Source: Streptomyces sp. cf386
GTDB taxonomy: Bacteria; Actinomycetota; Actinomycetes; Streptomycetales; Streptomycetaceae
Direction of reading: 5' to 3'
DNA: 64,000 bases
Assembly (NCBI RefSeq): GCF_900103585.1
Contig: NZ_FNHV01000017.1
Span: 152,420-216,419, forward strand
The notes below the pieces were generated by a model. It ran no database searches. It worked only from the letters and a program-made list of their open reading frames with translations, and was not told where the DNA came from. Below are positions 57,628 through 64,000 of the stretch, one piece after another. A program made the translations under genes and the position numbers. Numbering within the stretch: position 1 is the first letter of the stretch; the number at the start of each line of letters is the position of its first letter.

Positions 57628-57643
57628 GTCGAAGCGCTTCGAC
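57628..57643. promoter_or_regulatory. LacI-type operator 4 (second GH12 promoter)
   Basis: GTCGAAGCGCTTCGAC is a perfect 16-base palindrome, the most extended copy. TAGGTT at 57622-57627, a possible -10 box for the rightward GH12-like gene, directly abuts it. The site would sit at the transcription start, about 104 bases before the ATG at 57747. Confidence 0.75.
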
Positions 57644-57746
57644 AGCTTTTCTCGTACGAGGCTGTCGGCGGCGCGGGGGCAACCTCCCGGCGGGTCGGTG
57701 GCCACTGAGAGGGCGTACAGGAACCGTCCCCCGGAAGGACCCCCCG

Positions 57747-58556
57747 ATGCAACACCGCAGACCGCGCCTGTCCAAGAAGCGGAAGACCCTGCTCGCCTCC
57801 ACGGTCGCCCTCGCGGCCGCCGCGGGAGTCACGGTCGCCCAGGCGGACGAGTCGAGCAAGAAGTGCGCGGCCTTCGACACGATCACCCTCGGCAAGTACT
57901 ACGTGAACAACAACCTGTGGAACGAGGGGAAGTACACCGGCACCCAGTGCGTCTGGGACAACTCCCGGTCCGGCTCGACGATCTCCTGGGGCACGAGCTA
58001 CAGCCTCGCCAACAGCAGTACGGGCAAGGACGAGGACGTGAAGTCGTACGCGTCCACCGTGCTCGGCTGGCACTGGGGCTGGAAGGTCGACAAGGCGACG
58101 ACCGGGCTGCCGATCCGGGTCGGCGACCGCAAGCCCGTCCGAACCACGTGGGACTTCTCTGTCAGCTCCAACCCCGGCACCATGAACGTCGCCTACGACC
58201 TGTGGCTGCACACCAAGAACACCGCCGACTGGCAGGACCGGCCCACCGACGAGATCATGATCTGGCTCAACCGCCAGGGCGGCGCCGGCCCGCTCGGCAC
58301 CAAGTACGGCAGCGTCAGCCTCGGCGGCGCGATGTGGGACCTCTACGAGGGCGACATCGGCTGGAAGGTCCACTCCTTCGTCCGCCGCGCCAACACCACC
58401 GAGGCCACGCTCGACCTCGACGACTTCACCCAGGCACTCGTCCGGCGCAATCTGCTGAGCAACGACAAGTTCGTCTCCGGCATCGAGTCCGGCACCGAGG
58501 TCTTCAAGGGCACGGGCCGTCTGGACACCAAGGCGTACTCCGTCAACATCGGCTGA
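57747..58556 (+). CDS. Second, divergent GH12-family secreted enzyme
   Basis: The ATG at 57747 has GGAAGGA upstream and starts a very basic signal region (QHRRPRLSKKRKTLL) with a hydrophobic core and cleavage near AQADE. The mature 240 residues have the GH12 order: TLGKYYVNNNLWNEG with the CVWDN cysteine, the nucleophile in TDEIMIWLNRQGG (E169), AMWDLYEGD and a second glutamate in IESGTEVFKGTG (E251). It is longer and clearly different from the GH12 at 52266. An operator sits in its promoter region. It would be a second extracellular endo-enzyme of the locus, perhaps with different cleavage preference. Confidence 0.88.
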   Translation: MQHRRPRLSKKRKTLLASTVALAAAAGVTVAQADESSKKCAAFDTITLGKYYVNNNLWNEGKYTGTQCVWDNSRSGSTISWGTSYSLANSSTGKDEDVKSYASTVLGWHWGWKVDKATTGLPIRVGDRKPVRTTWDFSVSSNPGTMNVAYDLWLHTKNTADWQDRPTDEIMIWLNRQGGAGPLGTKYGSVSLGGAMWDLYEGDIGWKVHSFVRRANTTEATLDLDDFTQALVRRNLLSNDKFVSGIESGTEVFKGTGRLDTKAYSVNIG

Positions 58557-58666
58557 ACGGCTGCGTGCGGGGTGGTGGGGGCGCCCGTAATCGGGTACAT
58601 ACGATCGGGTAGCACCCGTCGGTAACCAAACGGCCCAAGATCCCGATTCGCGGCGAGGTGAGCCTC

Positions 58667-60601
58667 ATGTCCGCAGCACCCACGAAGCCTACTGTCACTG
58701 AGCGTGAGGCACGCCAAGTGGCGGAGGCGGCCCGGCAACAGGAGTGGCGCAAGCCCAGCTTCGCCAAGGAACTGTTCCTCGGCCGCTTCCGCCTCGACCT
58801 CATCCACCCCCACCCGATGCCGACCGACGAGGCGGCCCAGCGTGGCGAGGAGTTCCTCGCCAAGCTGCGTGACTTCGTCGAGACGAAGGTCGACGGCGCC
58901 CTGATCGAACGCGAGTCCCGGATCCCCGACGACGTGATCGACGGACTCAAGGAACTCGGCGCCTTCGGCATGAAGATCGACACCAAGTACGGCGGGCTCG
59001 GCCTCACCCAGGTCTACTACAACAAGGCCCTCACCCTGGCCGGCTCGGCCTCGCCCGCGATCGGCGTGCTGCTGTCGGCCCATCAGTCGATCGGCGTACC
59101 GCAGCCGCTCAAGCTGTTCGGCACCCCCGAGCAGAAGGAGCAGTTCCTGCCGCGCTGCGCCCGCACCGACATCAGCGCCTTCCTGCTGACCGAGCCCGAC
59201 GTCGGCTCCGACCCGGCGCGCCTGGCCACCTCCGCCGTACCGGACGGGGACGACTACGTCCTCGACGGGGTCAAGCTGTGGACGACCAACGGCGTGGTCG
59301 CCGACCTTCTCGTCGTGATGGCGCGCGTGCCCAAGTCCGAGGACCACAAGGGCGGCATCACGGCCTTCGTCGTCGAGACGAACTCGCCCGGCATCACGGT
59401 CGAGAACCGCAACGCCTTCATGGGCCTGCGCGGCATCGAGAACGGCGTCACCCGCTTCCACCAGGTCCGTGTCCCCGCCGCCAACCGCATCGGCCCCGAG
59501 GGCGCCGGCCTGAAGATCGCGCTCACCACGCTGAACACCGGGCGGCTCTCCCTGCCCGCGTCCTGCGTCGCGGCGGGCAAGTGGTGCCTGAAGATCGCCC
59601 GCGAGTGGTCGGCGGCGCGCGAGCAGTGGGGCAAGCCGCTCGCCCACCACGAGGCGGTCGGCTCGAAGATCTCCTTCATCGCCGCCACCACCTTCGCCCT
59701 GGAGGCCGTCACCGACCTGGCCTCGCAGATGGCGGACGAGGACCGCAACGACATCCGCATCGAAGGCGCCCTCGCCAAGCTGTACGCCTCCGAGATGGCC
59801 TGGCTCATCGCCGACGAACTCATCCAGATCCGCGGCGGCCGAGGCTTCGAGACGGCCGACTCGCTCCGGGCGCGCGGCGAGCGCGGCGTCCCCGCCGAGC
59901 AGGTTCTGCGCGACCTGCGCATCAACCGCATCTTCGAGGGCTCGACGGAGATCATGCACCTCCTCATCGCCCGCGAGGCCGTCGACGCCCACCTGTCGGT
60001 CGCCGGCGACCTCATCGACCCCGACAAGTCCCTCCAGGACAAGGCGAAGGCGGGCGCGAACGCCGGCGTCTTCTACGCCAAGTGGCTGCCGAGGCTGGTC
60101 GCCGGCCAAGGCCAACTGCCGTACACGTACGGCGAGTTCAAGCAGGGCGTCGACCTCGCCACGCACCTGCGCTACGTCGAGCGCACCTCCCGCAAGCTGG
60201 CCCGCTCCACCTTCTACGGCATGTCCCGCTGGCAGGGCCGCATGGAGACCAAGCAGGGCTTCCTCGGCCGGGTCGTCGACATCGGCGCCGAACTGTTCGC
60301 CATGAGCGCGGCCTGTGTGCGCGCCGAGCACCTGCGCGCCCAGGGTGAGCACGGCCGCGAGGCCTACCAGCTCGCCGACGCCTTCTGCCGCCAGTCCCGG
60401 CTGCGCGTCGAGGAGCTCTTCGGCCGCCTGTGGTCCAACACCGACGACCTCGACCGCAAGGTCGTCAAGGGCGTGATGGCGGGCACCTACGAGTGGCTGG
60501 AGCAGGGCATCGTCGACCCGTCGGACGACGGCGGCGTATGGATCGCGGACGCGACGCCGGGCCCGAGCGAGCGGGAGAACGTGCACCGTCCGATCCGGTG
60601 A
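58667..60601 (+). CDS. Large acyl-CoA dehydrogenase (VLCAD/ACAD9-like size)
   Basis: The 644-residue protein has an N-terminal alpha domain, the FAD/substrate region ISAFLLTEPDVGSDPARLAT, and LWTTNGVVADLLVVMARV. The C-terminal helical domain carries the catalytic glutamate in RIFEGSTEIM. It continues about 180 residues beyond the usual acyl-CoA dehydrogenase end, the layout of very-long-chain type enzymes. Conserved QIRGGRGFETADSL supports the family. The ATG at 58667 has GAGG eight bases upstream; a GTG three codons earlier is less likely. It is probably monocistronic, with a hairpin terminator after it. A direct repeat ATCGGGTA occurs twice in its upstream region. Confidence 0.92.
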   Translation: MSAAPTKPTVTEREARQVAEAARQQEWRKPSFAKELFLGRFRLDLIHPHPMPTDEAAQRGEEFLAKLRDFVETKVDGALIERESRIPDDVIDGLKELGAFGMKIDTKYGGLGLTQVYYNKALTLAGSASPAIGVLLSAHQSIGVPQPLKLFGTPEQKEQFLPRCARTDISAFLLTEPDVGSDPARLATSAVPDGDDYVLDGVKLWTTNGVVADLLVVMARVPKSEDHKGGITAFVVETNSPGITVENRNAFMGLRGIENGVTRFHQVRVPAANRIGPEGAGLKIALTTLNTGRLSLPASCVAAGKWCLKIAREWSAAREQWGKPLAHHEAVGSKISFIAATTFALEAVTDLASQMADEDRNDIRIEGALAKLYASEMAWLIADELIQIRGGRGFETADSLRARGERGVPAEQVLRDLRINRIFEGSTEIMHLLIAREAVDAHLSVAGDLIDPDKSLQDKAKAGANAGVFYAKWLPRLVAGQGQLPYTYGEFKQGVDLATHLRYVERTSRKLARSTFYGMSRWQGRMETKQGFLGRVVDIGAELFAMSAACVRAEHLRAQGEHGREAYQLADAFCRQSRLRVEELFGRLWSNTDDLDRKVVKGVMAGTYEWLEQGIVDPSDDGGVWIADATPGPSERENVHRPIR

Positions 60602-60608
60602 CCGTCAC

Positions 60609-60642
60609 GGTGAGGGGTCACTGCCCGCAGCGACCCCTCACC
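60609..60642. terminator. Perfect hairpin between the acyl-CoA dehydrogenase and dxr
   Basis: GGTGAGGGGTC (60609-60619) and GACCCCTCACC (60632-60642) pair perfectly around a 12-base loop, eight bases after the stop of the acyl-CoA dehydrogenase. It separates that gene from the isoprenoid genes. Confidence 0.75.
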
Positions 60643-60708
60643 ATCCTGTTACCCGCCGGATGGGGACGCCCTGTCCTTCCCGTCAGCCGTTGCGGCCACA
60701 ATGGAGGG

Positions 60709-61971
60709 ATGAGCGACAGTCCAGCCCCCCGCGCCCTCGCCGACCCGCATCTCGTCTACGACCCCGTGGCGGGCGACGGCCCCAAGGACGTGGTGATCCT
60801 CGGCTCCACCGGCTCGATCGGCACCCAGGCCATCGACCTAGTGCTGCGCAACCCCGACCGGTTCCGGGTCACCGCCCTGTCCGCGAACGGCGGCCGGGTC
60901 GCCCTCCTCGCCGAGCAGGCGTACCGGCTGAAGGTGCGGACCGTCGCGGTCGCCCGCGAGGACGTCGTGCCGGCGCTGCGGGAGGCCCTGCGGGCCCAGT
61001 ACGGCACGGGGGAGCCGCTCCCGGAGATCCTGGCCGGCCCGGAGGCCGCCACCCAGCTCGCGGCGTCCGACTGCCACACCGTGCTGAACGGCATCACCGG
61101 CTCCATCGGTCTCGCCCCCACCCTCGCCGCCCTGGAGGCGGGCCGCACCCTGGCGCTCGCCAACAAGGAGTCGCTCATCGTCGGCGGCCCGCTGGTCAAG
61201 GCGCTCGCCAAGCCCGGGCAGATCATCCCGGTCGACTCCGAGCACGCGGCCCTGTTCCAGGCGCTGGCGTCCGGCTCGCGCGCGGACGTACGCAAACTCG
61301 TGGTCACCGCGTCCGGCGGCCCCTTCCGCGGCCGTACGAAGGCCGAGCTGGCGAACGTGACGGTCGAGGACGCCCTCGCACACCCCACCTGGGCCATGGG
61401 CCCGGTCATCACGATCAACTCCGCGACCCTCGTCAACAAGGGTCTGGAGGTCATCGAGGCGCACCTGCTCTACGACATTTCCTTCGACCGCATTGAGGTG
61501 GTCGTGCATCCCCAGTCGTATGTTCACTCGATGGTTGAGTTCACGGACGGATCCACGATCGCCCAGGCGACACCCCCCGACATGCGCGGGCCGATCGCCA
61601 TCGGCCTCGGCTGGCCGGAGCGCGTCCCCGACGCCGCGCCCACCTTCGACTGGAGCAAGGCGTCGACCTGGGAGTTCTTCCCGCTCGACAACGACGCGTT
61701 CCCGTCGGTCAACCTGGCGCGCCACGTGGGTGAGCTCGCGGGCACGGCACCAGCGGTGTTCAATGCGGCCAACGAGGAGTGCGTGGAGGCCTTCCGGGCC
61801 GGCGCGCTGCCGTTCAACGGGATCATGGAGACCGTGACAAGGGTGGTGGAGGAACACGGAGCCCCGCGCACGGGAACTTCTCTCACCGTCGCGGACGTCC
61901 TCGAAGCGGAGACCTGGGCACGCAGTCGGGCCCGGGAACTGGCGGCACACACGGCGGAGGCCCGTGCATGA
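60709..61971 (+). CDS. dxr: 1-deoxy-D-xylulose 5-phosphate reductoisomerase
   Basis: The 420-residue enzyme shows the Dxr signature: NADPH loop VVILGSTGSIGTQAID, LALANKESLIVGGPLV, the metal/substrate site in PVDSEHAALFQAL, TASGGPFRG, THPxWxMG-type AHPTWAMGPVITINSATLVNKGLEV split over two helices, and VVHPQSYVHSMVEF. It makes methylerythritol 4-phosphate, the second step of the MEP isoprenoid pathway. The ATG directly follows GGAGGG, too close to be a normal ribosome site. CACAAT seven bases before the ATG could be a -10, so a leaderless start is possible. Its stop overlaps rseP by four bases. Confidence 0.96.
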   Translation: MSDSPAPRALADPHLVYDPVAGDGPKDVVILGSTGSIGTQAIDLVLRNPDRFRVTALSANGGRVALLAEQAYRLKVRTVAVAREDVVPALREALRAQYGTGEPLPEILAGPEAATQLAASDCHTVLNGITGSIGLAPTLAALEAGRTLALANKESLIVGGPLVKALAKPGQIIPVDSEHAALFQALASGSRADVRKLVVTASGGPFRGRTKAELANVTVEDALAHPTWAMGPVITINSATLVNKGLEVIEAHLLYDISFDRIEVVVHPQSYVHSMVEFTDGSTIAQATPPDMRGPIAIGLGWPERVPDAAPTFDWSKASTWEFFPLDNDAFPSVNLARHVGELAGTAPAVFNAANEECVEAFRAGALPFNGIMETVTRVVEEHGAPRTGTSLTVADVLEAETWARSRARELAAHTAEARA

Positions 61972-63272
61972 CGACCCTGATGTTCATCCTCGGCATAGTG
62001 CTGTTCGCGGTCGGGCTGCTGTTCTCGATCGCATGGCACGAGCTGGGCCACCTGTCCACGGCCAAGCTGTTCGGCATCCGCGTGCCGCAGTACATGGTCG
62101 GCTTCGGCCCGACCCTCTGGTCGCGGAAGAAGGGCGATACCGAGTACGGCGTCAAGGCGATCCCGTTCGGCGGCTACATCCGCATGATCGGCATGTTCCC
62201 GCCGGGACCGGACGGCCGCCTGGAGGCACGCTCCACATCCCCCTGGCGCGGCATGATCGAGGACGCCCGCTCGGCCGCGTTCGAGGAGCTCAAGCCGGGT
62301 GACGAGAGCCGCCTCTTCTACACGCGCAAGCCGTGGAAGCGCGTCATCGTGATGTTCGCCGGCCCCTTCATGAACCTCGTCCTCGCGGTGGCGCTGTTCC
62401 TCACCGTGCTGATGGGCTTCGGCATCCAGCAGCAGACCACCACCGTCAGCTCGGTCTCCCAGTGCGTCATCGACCAGAAGGAGAACCGCGACGACTGCAA
62501 GGCGTCCGACGAGAGGTCCCCGGCCGCCGCCGCGGGCATGAAGGCCGGCGACAAGATCGTCTCCTTCGGCGGGGTACGCACCGAGGACTGGAACACCCTC
62601 TCCGACCTCATCCGCGAGAGCGCCGGCAAGGACGTCCCGATCGTCGTCGACCGCAAGGGCCAGGAAGTGACCCTGCACGCGAAGATCGCCACCAACTGGG
62701 TCGTGAAGAAGGACGCCAGCGGGGCGTATGTCAAGGACGACTACGTCCAGGCCGGCTTCCTCGGCTTCAGCGCCGCCACCGGCGTCGTCAAACAGGACTT
62801 CGGCGACTCGGTGGTCTGGATGTCCGACCGGGTCGGCGACGCCGTCGATTCCCTCGTGGCCCTGCCCTCCAAGATCCCCGCCCTGTGGGACGCCGCCTTC
62901 GGCGACGGCCCGCGCGAACCGGACTCCCCGATGGGCATCGTCGGCGCGGCGAGGGTGAGCGGCGAGATCGCGACCCTCGACATCCCGGCCTCGCAACAGC
63001 TGGCCACGTTCGTCTTCCTCCTGGCCGGCTTCAACCTCTCCCTGTTCCTCTTCAACATGCTCCCGTTGCTGCCGCTGGACGGCGGCCATATCGCGGGCGC
63101 CCTGTGGGAGTCGCTGCGCCGGAACACGGCGAAGGTGCTGCGCCGCCCGGACCCGGGCCCGTTCGACGTGGCGAAGCTCATGCCGGTGGCGTACGTGGTC
63201 GCCGGGATCTTCATCTGCTTCACGCTGCTCGTGCTGGTCGCGGACGTGGTTAACCCAGTCAGAATCTCCTAG
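61968..63272 (+). CDS. rseP: Site-2-type intramembrane metalloprotease (RseP family)
   Basis: The 434-residue membrane protease has HELGH in the first helix (residues 24-28, zinc and catalytic glutamate), YGVKAIPFGGYIRMIGM, and a PDZ domain (about 180-260, SPAAAAGMKAGDKIVSFGG). The third zinc ligand is in PLLPLDGGHIAGAL near the C-terminus. Family members cleave anti-sigma factors or other membrane-anchored regulators. It overlaps dxr by ATGA, the order dxr-rseP-ispG being conserved in actinobacteria. Of interest in this window, the sigma protein at 13940 has a membrane segment that could be cleaved by such an enzyme; this is speculation. Confidence 0.95.
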   Translation: MTTLMFILGIVLFAVGLLFSIAWHELGHLSTAKLFGIRVPQYMVGFGPTLWSRKKGDTEYGVKAIPFGGYIRMIGMFPPGPDGRLEARSTSPWRGMIEDARSAAFEELKPGDESRLFYTRKPWKRVIVMFAGPFMNLVLAVALFLTVLMGFGIQQQTTTVSSVSQCVIDQKENRDDCKASDERSPAAAAGMKAGDKIVSFGGVRTEDWNTLSDLIRESAGKDVPIVVDRKGQEVTLHAKIATNWVVKKDASGAYVKDDYVQAGFLGFSAATGVVKQDFGDSVVWMSDRVGDAVDSLVALPSKIPALWDAAFGDGPREPDSPMGIVGAARVSGEIATLDIPASQQLATFVFLLAGFNLSLFLFNMLPLLPLDGGHIAGALWESLRRNTAKVLRRPDPGPFDVAKLMPVAYVVAGIFICFTLLVLVADVVNPVRIS

Positions 63273-63287
63273 TCATACGGAGTTCGA

Positions 63288-63318
63288 GGCGGCCCGGGAT
63301 CGTATGTCCCGGGCCGCC
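63288..63318. terminator. Perfect 12-base-stem hairpin between rseP and ispG
   Basis: GGCGGCCCGGGA (63288-63299) and TCCCGGGCCGCC (63307-63318) surround a seven-base loop and are followed by TT. It is a good terminator for the dxr-rseP unit; ispG then needs its own promoter. TAATCT at 63372-63377 is a possible -10 box for it, with no clear -35. Confidence 0.8.
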
Positions 63319-63441
63319 TTCCATTGAGTGGGTTTACGGGCCGTGATGTGCTGGGGTGAGGCTCGGTGCCGTAATCTCGAAGCCTGGAGCCCGCTGCTGA
63401 CGGGACCGGACCTTGATCCACGACTTGGGGTTGCACAGCAG

Positions 63442-64000
63442 ATGACTGCGATTTCTCTCGGCATGCCGTCCGTACCGACCAAGATCGCCGAGCGCCGGAA
63501 GAGCCGCCAGATCCAGGTCGGATCCGTGGCGGTCGGCGGGGACGCACCGGTCTCGGTCCAGTCGATGACGACGACGCGTACGTCGGACATCGGTGCCACT
63601 CTCCAGCAGATCGCCGAGCTCACGGCGTCCGGCTGCCAGATCGTGCGGGTGGCCTGTCCGACGCAGGACGACGCGGACGCGCTCTCGACGATCGCCCGCA
63701 AGTCGCAGATCCCGGTGATCGCGGACATCCACTTCCAGCCGAAGTACGTCTTCGCCGCGATCGAGGCGGGCTGTGCGGCGGTCCGTGTGAACCCCGGCAA
63801 CATCAAGCAGTTCGACGACAAGGTCAAGGAGATCGCGCGGGCGGCCAAGGACCACGGCACGCCGATCCGGATCGGCGTCAACGCGGGTTCGCTGGACCGG
63901 CGTCTGCTGCAGAAGTACGGCAAGGCGACGCCCGAGGCCCTGGTCGAGTCGGCCCTGTGGGAGGCGTCGCTCTTCGAGGAGCACGACTTCCGGGACATCA
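63442..64000 (+). CDS. ispG: 4-hydroxy-3-methylbut-2-enyl diphosphate synthase, N-terminal part (cut by window end)
   Basis: The first 186 codons match IspG/GcpE: IQVGSVAVGGDAPVSVQSMT, TLQQIAELTASGCQIVRVACP, IPVIADIHFQ and AVRVNPGNIKQFD, then IRIGVNAGSLD. This is the TIM-barrel domain; the C-terminal iron-sulfur domain with its cysteines lies beyond the window. IspG makes HMBPP in the MEP pathway, the same pathway as dxr upstream. The ATG at 63442 has no strong ribosome site; a hairpin separates it from rseP. Confidence 0.95.
   Translation, partial: MTAISLGMPSVPTKIAERRKSRQIQVGSVAVGGDAPVSVQSMTTTRTSDIGATLQQIAELTASGCQIVRVACPTQDDADALSTIARKSQIPVIADIHFQPKYVFAAIEAGCAAVRVNPGNIKQFDDKVKEIARAAKDHGTPIRIGVNAGSLDRRLLQKYGKATPEALVESALWEASLFEEHDFRDI

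Noticed and set aside
1..64000. tRNA, rRNA or CRISPR arrays
   Set aside because: No cloverleaf-like gene with CCA-side pairing, no ribosomal RNA sequence and no regularly spaced repeats were seen on reading both strands.

Overview
The window is a stretch of actinobacterial chromosome, almost certainly from a Streptomyces. The evidence is very high GC, GC-rich third codon positions, frequent GTG and TTG starts, Tat-type lipoproteins, a chitinase promoter carrying a DasR-type dre element, and dispersed repeats familiar from Streptomyces intergenic DNA. Gene order (putrescine aminotransferase, Lrp, aminobutyraldehyde dehydrogenase, potABCD, gabT, PucR, then dxr-rseP-ispG) matches my recollection of the SCO565x-SCO569x core region of S. 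coelicolor. Everything here is read from sequence and memory; no database search was run.

Layout. 1-3.8 kb: a LOG-type nucleotide-binding protein cut by the window edge, a VOC protein, and an FtsX-like permease with a degenerate ATPase. 4-8.9 kb and 19.6-38.7 kb: a polyamine-to-GABA-to-succinate catabolic region. It has a class III aminotransferase, an Lrp/AsnC regulator, two aminobutyraldehyde dehydrogenases, two polyamine-binding lipoproteins, one complete Pot transporter, a PuuB-like oxidase, GabT, a PucR regulator and a third aldehyde dehydrogenase. It is split by about 10 kb of other genes (9.3-19.4 kb): GH5 hydrolase, lipid kinase, serine hydrolase, a sigma factor fused to a membrane/extracellular module, glycerophosphodiesterase, an adenosine-deaminase-family enzyme and NADAR. 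A GH18 chitinase with a dre site, a 122-bp MITE-like element, a PAP2 phosphatase, a signal-less periplasmic-binding-fold protein and a VirD4-like ATPase are interspersed.

38.8-58.6 kb is the most striking part: a compact set of genes for using xyloglucan. Secreted GH74 and two GH12 enzymes would cut the polymer. A Tat lipoprotein and two permeases, with no ATPase of their own, would import oligosaccharides. GH95, GH42, GH31 and GH3 enzymes without signal peptides would remove fucose, galactose, xylose and glucose in the cytoplasm. A LacI-family regulator sits in the locus, and four copies of a palindrome with core GAAGCGCTTC lie in its two divergent promoter regions, which suggests a self-contained regulon. 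Two oddities stand out: the GH74 protein appears to lack the usual second catalytic aspartate, and a sulfotransferase with its own leaderless promoter sits between the GH12 and GH31 genes.

58.7-64 kb returns to core metabolism: a large acyl-CoA dehydrogenase, then dxr-rseP overlapping by four bases, a strong terminator, and the start of ispG, which runs off the window.
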